DNA from: Planktothrix sp. PCC 11201
GTDB lineage: Bacteria; Cyanobacteriota; Cyanobacteriia; Cyanobacteriales; Microcoleaceae
Direction of reading: 5' to 3'
Assembly: GCF_900009135.1 (NCBI RefSeq)
Contig: NZ_LT797711.1
Coordinates: forward strand, 62,001 to 126,000
Length of the DNA: 64,000 nucleotides
Made by a program: the position numbers and the translations under genes. The notes below the pieces were generated by a model that saw only the letters and a list, made by a program, of their open reading frames with translations, made no database searches and was not told the DNA's origin. Positions 8,384-16,802 of the stretch are shown in pieces (position 1 is the stretch's first letter; each line of letters begins with the position of its first letter).

Positions 8384-11143
8384 CTAATAATAAATAATTC
8401 CTAACTGAGAGAAAATCGGTTTAAATGCAGGTTCATTGGGACAAAGTTGATAAGCAAATCGTGCCAGTTGCATAATTAGCTCGTGGGGTAATTGGCGACT
8501 TTCTGCACCCTTCATTAAAGCGATAATGAAATGTTCAGCCAGATAGCGACGAACAGGGTCATATTGACAAGATTTTGCCCGTCTAACAGCATCTTCATAT
8601 CGATTTTTTTTCATCAACTTATGAATTTCATTTAATTCTTGACCGATCTGATAAATTTCTTTAATGTCTGATTCTTGGGGAAGTAGTTCATAGGCCCATC
8701 GGCTAAAATTATATAAATCTTCAAAACTTAAATTATGTTGATTAAATCCCTCAGCAAAAACTTCTAAGCAGATTTTACCAATTTGGAATTTAAGCTCGTT
8801 ATTGTTTGAGTTTTTAGCCCGACTAACAGCCTGTTCAAATTTACCATTTTTCCAAAGTTGATCGATTTCTTCTGCTACTGTTGTATATTCTATTCTATTG
8901 ATTAAATCAATAATAATGGGATGATGAGCATCAATTTTTTGGAGTTCTTTGAGTTGTTGTAATGCTTGAGTAGAATTAATGGTTTTATTGACTAAGTTTT
9001 GACGAATTTTTTCCGTTTTATGTTCAATTAAATAACTCCGAGATTCTGGGCTGTTTAAAAGTTCATACCAAAATTCAGCAAAACTCAACTGTTCATCTAT
9101 ATTTGATATAATGTTCCTTTGGTTTTTACATAATCTGTCAATTTCATTAAACCATTCAGAATTAGCTGGAAATTCATATTTAACTGATTTTAACACAGAA
9201 ACAGCCTGTTTCCAACGGTTTTGTTGGAGATAATAATAGCCTTCTGAATAGGATAAAAACCCCTGAGCAAAACGTTCTGCTTCTGTTTTAGGAGATACCC
9301 CAGAGGGTTTAATTTTGATAGCTCGTTCTAAATCTCCTTCAAAAGCTGCCGCCACCGCCATTCCAAAAGAACTATAAAGAGCTACCAAAATTTTAACTTC
9401 TAAAACCGATGAATTTGTAATGGTTGGAAGTTGCAATGTTTTTAAAGAACGTTGATGATGTTCATAACATTCTGGTAAAATTAAAAGATGATTAATTTTA
9501 GCACTAAAGTTAGGAAACTTTTTAATTAATTGTAAAGCTAGGGTATCTCGACGGAAGCGATCGCGCAACTGTAAATACTCTTGAGGATGATCATCTTTAA
9601 GGGTATCAATAGAAGTTGATAGTAAAGACTGTAAACGGGTAGAAACCTCTGAATAATTGACGGATTTACCTTGTAACCAAGAAAGATTTTTTGGGTTTAG
9701 GGATGGGTCAAGATTAAAGTTTGCTAAAGCTGTTGCACCTGCTATTAACCAATCTCCGCGTTTATTAGGATAGATTTGAGCTTGATAGTAACAAGCAATA
9801 ACCCAATTATGCAAGGATTTAATATCGCAATTTTGAATCCATTGACTTTCTGTATTTTCAGCAATTTTTAACCAATCTTTTTCTTGCCAAATTTCTGACT
9901 CTAAACGAGGTTGTATGTGATCTTCTAGGTTGGATTTCACAATAGAATCAACACCAAACTTTTTGATAAAATTACTGCTACTAGACAAAGCTAATTTCAG
10001 TTTATTATTATTAACATATTCTTCAATTTCTCTAATTGCTAACAAACGTTGACGTTGAGTAATATTTTGAATAATTAGACGTTGCTTTTTAACGTTATGA
10101 TCAGTCAAAGATTGCCATTCCCGATCAGCTTGTGGCAAATTGTTCTGCTTAAAATAGGCAAAACCTCGCAAGTAATTTGCCTGTTGTCCCGGTACTTTTT
10201 CTAAATAATGGATCACCTGATTCCAGTTCTCTGTTTTGACTGATAAAAGGCTTAACCGCATCCGAGCTTCTGTTAACTCCGGTAATAGCATTAAAGCTTC
10301 TTGGTAGTGAGTATCTGCTTTTTTAAAATCTCCCGATTTCTCAGCTAATAGTCCTTGATTAAATAATTTTTTACTGTGAATAACCCGACTTAATTGTATG
10401 ACTAACTCTTGTCCATCTGAACGATTAAATTGAGCTTGAGCCGGGTCTAATACAGCCAAAGCGTCCTTAAATTGACCTGCTTTTGCCATCGATCTAACTT
10501 TTTTTAAGGTTACTTCATATTGTTCTTCTTGTTTAACTTGAACAGAACTATTTTGAATTGCTGTTTGTAACTCATCAGTCACAAATAATTCCTGGGCTTG
10601 TGCAAAATAAGCTAAGGCTTGCTTAAACTGTTTCCGTTTAGCTTGCTCTTGACCTGTGGCAAAAAAACTTTGAAATTGATGGCGACATTTAATTTCTTTT
10701 TGACAACGCTCAATGGATTTAATTAACTTCGGATCATCAATCAGATTTGTACATTTTTGATACAGTTGTACAACCTGTGATAAGACCGTAATATCCATGG
10801 GATTCTTTTGATCAGAATCTTCAAGTTTTCTTGCAGAAGCTAAGGTTTTTTGAACCATTTTAACTTGACTATGCCATGTTTTAACCTGGGGTTTAAATTT
10901 TTCTAGTAAATCTCCCATCGCCATATATCTAAATCTTTGTTCAAAAAAAGCTGGCGATGATGGCCATTGAGCGATGACTTTTTTCCCAATTTGAACGGCT
11001 TTTAGGAGTTGCTTCCGTTGCGCTAATGTTCGGGCTTGTTGAATATCTTTTTTAGATTGGGCTGCTTTTAGAAAAACATCAAAAACACCCACTCTAAAAA
11101 TAATTAGGCTTAAATAATTAATCCCATTTAAAATTGATTTCAT
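8384..11143 (-). CDS. Large TPR/helical repeat protein of the Hsp70 operon
   Basis: This 919-residue protein is almost wholly helical, with TPR-like units throughout: for example LFNQGLLAEKSGDFKKADTH around residue 260, and further units near 620-660 and 840-900. The first ~30 residues are hydrophobic and could be a membrane anchor. I chose ATG 11143 because it overlaps the upstream stop as ATGA, which suits translational coupling; an in-frame TTG two codons earlier is less likely. I recognise no enzymatic motif. As the largest member of an operon with Hsp70, GrpE-like and J-like proteins, it may be a scaffold or client adaptor (inference). Confidence 0.8.
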   Translation of the reverse strand: MKSILNGINYLSLIIFRVGVFDVFLKAAQSKKDIQQARTLAQRKQLLKAVQIGKKVIAQWPSSPAFFEQRFRYMAMGDLLEKFKPQVKTWHSQVKMVQKTLASARKLEDSDQKNPMDITVLSQVVQLYQKCTNLIDDPKLIKSIERCQKEIKCRHQFQSFFATGQEQAKRKQFKQALAYFAQAQELFVTDELQTAIQNSSVQVKQEEQYEVTLKKVRSMAKAGQFKDALAVLDPAQAQFNRSDGQELVIQLSRVIHSKKLFNQGLLAEKSGDFKKADTHYQEALMLLPELTEARMRLSLLSVKTENWNQVIHYLEKVPGQQANYLRGFAYFKQNNLPQADREWQSLTDHNVKKQRLIIQNITQRQRLLAIREIEEYVNNNKLKLALSSSSNFIKKFGVDSIVKSNLEDHIQPRLESEIWQEKDWLKIAENTESQWIQNCDIKSLHNWVIACYYQAQIYPNKRGDWLIAGATALANFNLDPSLNPKNLSWLQGKSVNYSEVSTRLQSLLSTSIDTLKDDHPQEYLQLRDRFRRDTLALQLIKKFPNFSAKINHLLILPECYEHHQRSLKTLQLPTITNSSVLEVKILVALYSSFGMAVAAAFEGDLERAIKIKPSGVSPKTEAERFAQGFLSYSEGYYYLQQNRWKQAVSVLKSVKYEFPANSEWFNEIDRLCKNQRNIISNIDEQLSFAEFWYELLNSPESRSYLIEHKTEKIRQNLVNKTINSTQALQQLKELQKIDAHHPIIIDLINRIEYTTVAEEIDQLWKNGKFEQAVSRAKNSNNNELKFQIGKICLEVFAEGFNQHNLSFEDLYNFSRWAYELLPQESDIKEIYQIGQELNEIHKLMKKNRYEDAVRRAKSCQYDPVRRYLAEHFIIALMKGAESRQLPHELIMQLARFAYQLCPNEPAFKPIFSQLGIIYY

Positions 11144-11682
11144 GGACAATTTTCCTCTAAATTAGGAACAAAAAACACTTCTCCAATTTCAATCGAGCTT
11201 TCTCTGCCTTTCAGGGTGGGGTTAACTGCAACAATTTTTGAAAATAACTGACTGCGGCCATAAAATTGAGCAGCAATTCTATTCAGAGAATCTCCCCGTT
11301 TAACAGTGTAATAAAAACCCCCACAGGATGATTGAGATCGAGTAGATTTTGGAGTAGATTTGATAGCAGGGGGCTTTAATTCGGGTAAAAGGGTAGTAGT
11401 TGCTGTTGAGACTGGAGGAGATGGTTGAGTAGCAAATAGAGAGGTTCCCATTGCTCCTAAACCGAACCCTAAAATCAGAATTAAAATTGCTAAAATCACC
11501 AATTTTATTGAGATATTGGGTTGAGTAGTTAACAAATTTTCTGCGGGAATTACTATTGATTTTTCGTCACCTACAGGAAGTTCTTGTAGTTGGCGAATTA
11601 GAGATAAATCCGTTTCGCAATTAGGGCAAATATTGTCTTCTATTTCCGGGCGATCGCAAACTGGACAAATTAATTTAATCAT
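11140..11682 (-). CDS. Zinc-ribbon, single-TM, LysM domain protein
   Basis: The 180-residue protein has three parts. Residues 6-22 form a zinc ribbon (CPVCDRP...ICPNC, two CxxC pairs 12 residues apart). Residues ~60-85 are one membrane segment (LVILAILILILGFGLGAMG). The C-terminus is a LysM domain, YTVKRGDSLNRIAAQFYG...IEIGEVFFVPNL, which usually binds peptidoglycan or other glycans. With the zinc ribbon in the cytosol, LysM would lie in the periplasm, which links the cytosolic Hsp70 set to the cell wall. The start codon overlaps the Hsp70 stop by one nucleotide, and the stop overlaps the next start by 4 nt, so the three genes are surely co-transcribed. Confidence 0.85.
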   Translation of the reverse strand: MIKLICPVCDRPEIEDNICPNCETDLSLIRQLQELPVGDEKSIVIPAENLLTTQPNISIKLVILAILILILGFGLGAMGTSLFATQPSPPVSTATTTLLPELKPPAIKSTPKSTRSQSSCGGFYYTVKRGDSLNRIAAQFYGRSQLFSKIVAVNPTLKGRESSIEIGEVFFVPNLEENCP

Positions 11683-13892
11683 TAGCGTGTTAATCCTGTA
11701 GCAATAGTTCCGGCGGGTAAATCCTGATCTAAATATTTCATAATATCAGGACGAAGTTCATCAAAAATACGATTAATTTCATATTCATTCCCCTGTTTTA
11801 ATGCTCCAATTAGTTGGGAAAATTTACCTTCCATGACTCTAGCATGACTAGGATTAATCCGATAAGCTTGTGCAATTCCTTCACGAGTTAGACAGATTAA
11901 TTTAACTGGATCTGGCAGGTTTTCATACTCTCGTCTTGCATCTTCTGCTAGTTTTTGCAGGGCTGATTTATTATTGTGTTCTAGGGCTTGATTTAAGTCT
12001 TGAACTAAGGTTTGTAATCGCTGTTTTTGGGCGGGATGAATTAAGGAATCACAAACCTCTAGGACAAACTCAAACATAGTTTGATAGAATTGAGCAGTAT
12101 CTCGTTCTTCTGAGGCAAAATTCTCTAATTCTTTGAGTTTATTCTGAGCAGCTTCTAAGCGATCTGATTGAATCTTATCATTCTGATAAATTTGATTCGC
12201 TGATTTAATTACCTCTCCAGCAATTTCATTGGCATTTTGCACACCCGTTTCTGTTAAATTAGCAGCCGCATTCAGTTCTTTAATTCGTTGTTCAACCTGT
12301 CGAGAGATTTCTTCATTTATTCCTCCCCGAGAGAAAGAACAACTCACTTTAACCTCTGGTTTATTTTTGAGTGCAGCCATCATTTGTAAGGAGTTATTTT
12401 GTTCATCTAATTCGACCGTTACTAACACTTCTGTTCCCCGTGGATAGGGTTGATCTAAGGCTAACCACATATCGCCAATGCGTTCATCTCGGTCAGTGTT
12501 ATCTAAATCTTTTCTCACCAAATCAGGACTAAAAAATTTAAAATGAATTAAGCGTTGTCCGTCTGCTTCTGTTTTGAAGTTATGGAATTTTTTAACGGGA
12601 AGAATCTCTCCTTGCGGAATAATTATAAATCGAGGATCATTGACTAATTCAATACAATAATCACGGGAAACTGTTGTAACTTTTTCGGTTAATCCGGCTG
12701 CTACAATTGCCGCCCCTTCTGCAACTGCATACATGGGATTAGGATGTACTAAAACTTGATTGATTGGGAAAGCTTCTCGAATTTTTTGTTGTACTATAGG
12801 AACCTGTGAGGAACCTCCGACTAACAAAATTACATCAATTTGATCTAATGGATAATCAGAATATTTGATCACATCATAGCAAATTTTAACTGAACGCTCA
12901 ATTAAAGGTGTAATTAATTGTTCAAATTTTTGACGAGTAATGGTAACTTGAATGGGAACCGCCATTCCTAATTCATCTAATAAAGGTGTGGAAGTAATAA
13001 TCTCGGCTGAAGGCTGACTACTGAGTTGAATTTTTGCTTTTTCCGCTTCAATTTTAAGTTCTCCTAATAAACGAACCCGTTGATAATGGGGCATTTTGGC
13101 AATTAATTGATCAAGATTATTTAAACCTTCTTGACGGGCAACTTCTTGCTTAACAAATTCAATAATTGAGTGATCAAAATCATCCCCTCCTAACCATAAA
13201 TCCCCTGCTTTAGCGGATTCAATAAATTGATTTCCCACCGCCGTCACAATTGAACAATCTAAAGTTCCACCCCCAAAGTCATAAACTAAAAGGGTTTTAA
13301 CCTCATCAGAATTAGCACTATAACTATAGGAAATAGCAGCAGCAGTAGGTTCAGGAAGCAGTTCTCGCAAACTTAATCCGGCTTTCCCAGAGGCGATTTG
13401 AGTGGCATATCTTTGTTTATCATTAAAATAGGCAGGAATAGTAACAACGGCTTGATTAATGATACTTTTCTGTCCGGTTTTAGCTTGGTGAGTTTGAGCA
13501 TTTTGGACTAATTTTTTGAGAATTTCTGCCGCAATATCTTCAGGTTGATATTCTTTTCCCCCTAACCAAACGGAAAGACTATTATCTGTTCCTTGAGTGG
13601 ATTTAGTAATTTTATAACCAAAGCGAGATAATTGTTCTTGAATAACGGGATCATTAAACCCTCGTCCGATGAGACGTTTAATCGAAATGATCACGTTTTC
13701 GGGATCGTTTTGCAATTGATTATAGGCACTATTTCCAACTTTAATTTTACCTTGATCTAAGGCGACGACTGAACGGGTTAATTTTCGATCAGGTGGGGTG
13801 TTATCCTCTGCCGTTACGACATCAGTATGGGCTAATTTAAAAGCTGCTACTGAGTTAGTTGTACCGAGATCAATTCCAACGATGTTACCCAT
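11682..13892 (-). CDS. Hsp70 family chaperone with divergent substrate-binding half
   Basis: The first ~395 residues are a complete Hsp70 ATPase domain: GIDLGTTNSVAAF (phosphate 1), LVYDFGGGTLDCS (phosphate 2) and LLVGGSSQVPIV (adenosine). After that the protein departs from DnaK. The hydrophobic interdomain linker (normally VLLLDVTPLSLG-like) is not seen, and the expected region reads EKVTTVSRDYCIELVN. A beta-rich segment follows to about residue 525, then a long helical, coiled-coil tail to residue 736. The end lacks the EEVD-like tail and reads GTIATGLTR. It could be related to cyanobacterial DnaK1-type proteins, but I cannot settle that without alignment. It is the second gene of the operon, 84 nt after the membrane protein gene. 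Confidence 0.92.
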   Translation of the reverse strand: MGNIVGIDLGTTNSVAAFKLAHTDVVTAEDNTPPDRKLTRSVVALDQGKIKVGNSAYNQLQNDPENVIISIKRLIGRGFNDPVIQEQLSRFGYKITKSTQGTDNSLSVWLGGKEYQPEDIAAEILKKLVQNAQTHQAKTGQKSIINQAVVTIPAYFNDKQRYATQIASGKAGLSLRELLPEPTAAAISYSYSANSDEVKTLLVYDFGGGTLDCSIVTAVGNQFIESAKAGDLWLGGDDFDHSIIEFVKQEVARQEGLNNLDQLIAKMPHYQRVRLLGELKIEAEKAKIQLSSQPSAEIITSTPLLDELGMAVPIQVTITRQKFEQLITPLIERSVKICYDVIKYSDYPLDQIDVILLVGGSSQVPIVQQKIREAFPINQVLVHPNPMYAVAEGAAIVAAGLTEKVTTVSRDYCIELVNDPRFIIIPQGEILPVKKFHNFKTEADGQRLIHFKFFSPDLVRKDLDNTDRDERIGDMWLALDQPYPRGTEVLVTVELDEQNNSLQMMAALKNKPEVKVSCSFSRGGINEEISRQVEQRIKELNAAANLTETGVQNANEIAGEVIKSANQIYQNDKIQSDRLEAAQNKLKELENFASEERDTAQFYQTMFEFVLEVCDSLIHPAQKQRLQTLVQDLNQALEHNNKSALQKLAEDARREYENLPDPVKLICLTREGIAQAYRINPSHARVMEGKFSQLIGALKQGNEYEINRIFDELRPDIMKYLDQDLPAGTIATGLTR

Positions 13893-13938
13893 GATATTTG
13901 TCCTAATTTAATCTAAGATTGATGATTTGTTTGAGTGT

Positions 13939-13953
13939 AGAAACCGGGTTTCT
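13939..13953. repeat. Dispersed palindrome AGAAACCGGGTTTCT
   Basis: This is another copy of the AGAAA(N5)TTTCT family, located between the membrane/TPR gene and the hsp70 gene. It could form a small hairpin in the operon mRNA. Confidence 0.45.
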
Positions 13954-13976
13954 TAGGGTTATGTTTAATTCATGTT

Positions 13977-15629
13977 TTACCCCCTACTTAACTCTGGAAT
14001 TTTTTGGATCAGATACGCATTACTTCGCAATAGTTTGCGAGCGAGTGCTTGTTTTTGGATAAAGTTGGGTGATAAATTTTGAGATGAACCTCCTAAACCT
14101 AAACGGTAGACGACTTCTTTCGCTGCAATGGAGCGATAATCAAACCCCATTGAGTCGGCAAAAATGGCGCGGGAAGTATCGCTTTCATTAAGTTTTAAGG
14201 CTTGTTTCCAATAGCTTAAGCAAGCATTAATTTGCAGGGCGGCGGTTAGGGCTGTTGCTAATTTTAAGTTAGCCCAATAATGATCGGGATTTAAACTCAA
14301 GGCTTGCATATAACATTGACAACTAATCATTAAGGATTCTCGGGCGTGAGCCATAATTCTTTTAGCACTTTCTTGGGCTTGTTCTGCACCTCCATTTTTA
14401 GCAGAAATTCCCAGTTGTTCAAAGAAATGTCGATCATATTGTCCAGCAAAAATGCCATCTCCCCAAAAGGAATTATAACTGTGATCATAAGCTTCTCCAG
14501 CTTGAAATAACTTTTCAGAATTTAATTCTGCCTGGGCTTGTTCATAAATTGCAAAACCTTGAGGATTAAGTTGTTTCATTTTATTTAAAATGTGGGAATC
14601 AATTTCTATATCTGGTTTATTTTTAACGTGATTTTGTCTTTCAAAATTTTGTTTGTATATTTCTAATGCTGGAATAATATCTTCTGATATTTGATCAGAA
14701 GAATAATGTTCAGGTTCATTAATAACTGGAAGCCCAGGTAAATCAGTATTTAAAATAGAATCTTCCTCAAAGTCGCTTAAGCTCAAATCTTCTTCTTGAG
14801 TTTCGAGGTTTTCTTCCGTTAAACTTTTGATTTTGATGGGGGAGTTACTCTCAATATCAAAAAAGGAAAGTGTTTGATTCTCAGAATCATTTTTTAGGCT
14901 ATCAATTGCTCTAAAAGCTGGGATAACTCTTTTTAATCCCGAACTCCATAAGGAATAAAAATATAGATAAAAAACGAGGTTAATTGACAAAATTAAGGAT
15001 AGAAAAATATTTCCTCTAGCAAAAAATACTAAGATTGGTTGAATATTAACTAAGGCAACAAAAACAGTAAGAATAATATTGTATAAGATAGCAGCAATTC
15101 CCAAAAATACAGCGATTTTTGATTGTTTTTTAATCCAGTTACCTAATAAGAAAAAAGGTATTATTAAAAATAAAAATATCCCCGGAATTATAAACCATGA
15201 ATTATTGATCAATTCCCGTGAATTCAAATCAGGACGTGAGTAAGCCCAAATCATATCAAGATAACTACCAAAACTAATCAAACAAATCAACAGGAAAATA
15301 TAAGGAATCCCGTATAACAATAAGTGAATTTTTCCAATCAAGAATAGGGTTTGGTAAGCTTTGGGTAAAACAATATTGGGATCGGTTGGTGATCCGGGTA
15401 TGGGTTTCCCATCTAATAAAATTTGTAAATATTGAAATCCTAATATTCTAATTAATTTAATATGCAGTTCTGAAGTTTCATTTACAGCAAAATATTTGCC
15501 TTTTCTTAATTCCTTCCGTTTAGGAATAGTAGCGATTTCTTGACCATCAAAATAAATAATGGTGTTTTTCCAATGTTTATTCCAAGAAACAACTAATCTA
15601 GGTTCTAAAGCATAGGTCTGGCTTTTCAT
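13977..15629 (-). CDS. Membrane protein with cytosolic TPR-like tail, first gene of Hsp70 operon
   Basis: I do not recognise a named family. Residues 1-~90 are a soluble beta-type domain (LVVSWNKHWKNTIIYFDGQE...). Residues ~95-240 hold four or five strongly hydrophobic segments, for example IHLLLYGIPYIFLLICLISF and IFLFLIIPFFLLGNW. An acidic linker covers ~245-325, and the last ~200 residues are helical with TPR-like spacing (EAYDHSYNSF, ECYMQALSLNPDHYWANLKLA-type units). It begins the leftward run of six genes, with a 379-nt promoter region upstream. The topology suggests a membrane platform for the chaperone proteins encoded behind it (inference). Confidence 0.8.
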   Translation of the reverse strand: MKSQTYALEPRLVVSWNKHWKNTIIYFDGQEIATIPKRKELRKGKYFAVNETSELHIKLIRILGFQYLQILLDGKPIPGSPTDPNIVLPKAYQTLFLIGKIHLLLYGIPYIFLLICLISFGSYLDMIWAYSRPDLNSRELINNSWFIIPGIFLFLIIPFFLLGNWIKKQSKIAVFLGIAAILYNIILTVFVALVNIQPILVFFARGNIFLSLILSINLVFYLYFYSLWSSGLKRVIPAFRAIDSLKNDSENQTLSFFDIESNSPIKIKSLTEENLETQEEDLSLSDFEEDSILNTDLPGLPVINEPEHYSSDQISEDIIPALEIYKQNFERQNHVKNKPDIEIDSHILNKMKQLNPQGFAIYEQAQAELNSEKLFQAGEAYDHSYNSFWGDGIFAGQYDRHFFEQLGISAKNGGAEQAQESAKRIMAHARESLMISCQCYMQALSLNPDHYWANLKLATALTAALQINACLSYWKQALKLNESDTSRAIFADSMGFDYRSIAAKEVVYRLGLGGSSQNLSPNFIQKQALARKLLRSNAYLIQKIPELSRG

Positions 15630-16008
15630 GGTTAATTAACAGGTATAAAAACCTGGGTAATGAGTCAAAATTTTGTAGCAATGAATGGGGATATTAGAAA
15701 AAAATCTTGATCCGCTCAAAGCTTTTAATTTGGGGTGTTTTAAGAGCTACTAATAATACAAATATCAGCGCTGCTCTGATGAAATTGGGGTGATCAAAAA
15801 AATAGATACTCAAAAATTAAAATGAATTAGGGCGATCGCATCCATCATTTCTTGAGTTATATCTTAGGAGTTTATCCCTCACATAATGTTTTGTAAATCA
15901 GTAAAATTACCGAACTTTCATCTTTTTTAATATTTCGGCTCAATTTACCCCCTCGTTAGTCGAGCTATTTCGCTAAAATAAGCTCTCTAAAACTCAGGGG
16001 TGATGCTG
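15630..16008. other. 379-nt intergenic region upstream of the Hsp70 operon
   Basis: This region has no gene. It holds one HIP1-like octamer (GCGATCGC at about 15832) and AT-rich sequence that should include the promoter of the leftward operon. I see no CIRCE-type inverted repeat (TTAGCACTC-N9-GAGTGCTAA), so classical HrcA control is not indicated. Confidence 0.5.
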
Positions 16009-16203
16009 CTACCAGTCCGAATCTGATTCGTTTCCCTCCCACATCTCCCGTTCTGAATCTCTTTCTAATTCCCGATCTAAGGAGTTTTGTTCTCGGTAAT
16101 CATCGTAACTATCCTGAACATCTCGGTCGGAGTCATATTCGTGGTCGTTGTTGTCGTAACCGTCTTCACCTGGGCCAAAATTATCGTAACGCATGGTCAC
16201 CAA
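16009..16203 (-). CDS. Small acidic hypothetical protein
   Basis: A 60-64 residue, extremely acidic and hydrophilic product (D, E, N, S, Y and R dominate; it ends GNESDSDW), probably disordered. Possible starts are TTG 16203, GTG 16200 or ATG 16194; a GAGGG lies just upstream of the GTG. I do not recognise the family. The biased composition is real coding-like sequence rather than low-complexity DNA, but expression is unproven. Confidence 0.45.
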   Translation of the reverse strand: MVTMRYDNFGPGEDGYDNNDHEYDSDRDVQDSYDDYREQNSLDRELERDSEREMWEGNESDSDW

Positions 16204-16280
16204 TCCCTCATGATCGTTTCTCCTGACCTATTGCCACCTGCGAACAAAATTACGCAAATTTTCAAAAATTTTTTAGAGTA

Positions 16281-16340
16281 GTAGGGGCGAGTTCAGTCGA
16301 GTTGCTGTTAATTAGGAAAGATATTGTTGAACCCGCCCTT
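16281..16340. repeat. GTAGGGGCGGG-type inverted repeat, copy 1
   Basis: GTAGGGGCGAGTT at 16281 and GAACCCGCCCTT near 16329-16340 are imperfect inverted arms around ~35 nt. The same family occurs at 18166-18222, 30550-30608 and 33589-33646. All copies are intergenic, so this is probably a small mobile or transcript-ending repeat. Confidence 0.55.
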
Positions 16341-16351
16341 ATAAACTTCTT

Positions 16352-16768
16352 TTACTCATCAATGACTTTTCCCCGCATGGTCTTCAAATGTGAGTGCTTC
16401 GTTTTACTATCCAAACGCTTTCTCTGCGAACTCCGAGTCGGTTTACTCGGTTTGCGGGGTTTGGGAAGCGAAATCGCACTTTTAATTAAGTCTTGAAGTC
16501 GTTGTAAAGCGTCTTCTCGATTCTGTTCTTGGCTGCGATGTTTCTGGGCTTTGATAATAATTACCCCTTCTTGACTAATACGCTGATCATTTAATGTTAA
16601 TAGTCGCTTTTTATACTGTTCAGGTAATGAAGAAGCGGAGATATCAAAACGTAGATGAATTGCAGTTGCTACCTTGTTAACATTTTGTCCCCCGGCTCCC
16701 TGAGAGCGAATTGCACTCATTTCAATCTCATGCTCTGGAAGGCTGAAAGTGTTAGAAATTTTTAACAT
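16352..16768 (-). CDS. arfB: Alternative ribosome-rescue factor ArfB (peptidyl-tRNA hydrolase)
   Basis: ArfB (YaeJ) releases peptides from ribosomes stalled without a stop codon. The 138-residue protein has the release-factor catalytic motif GGQ in RSQGAGGQNVNKVATAIHL (residues ~22-40), shared with RF1/RF2 domain 3. A basic C-terminal tail (KPRKPSKPTRSSQRKRLDSKTKHS) is the part that enters the empty mRNA channel in known ArfB. The length is right for ArfB and far too short for a release factor. It lies 34 nt downstream of the ABC ATPase gene on the same strand and may be co-transcribed with it. Confidence 0.93.
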   Translation of the reverse strand: MLKISNTFSLPEHEIEMSAIRSQGAGGQNVNKVATAIHLRFDISASSLPEQYKKRLLTLNDQRISQEGVIIIKAQKHRSQEQNREDALQRLQDLIKSAISLPKPRKPSKPTRSSQRKRLDSKTKHSHLKTMRGKVIDE

Positions 16769-16802
16769 AATTGATTAATAATTTTAGGAAAAAATAGCAA
16801 AA

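Noticed and set aside
15630-16008. CIRCE/HrcA operator for the Hsp70 operon
   Set aside because: I looked for TTAGCACTC-N9-GAGTGCTAA and saw no such inverted repeat.
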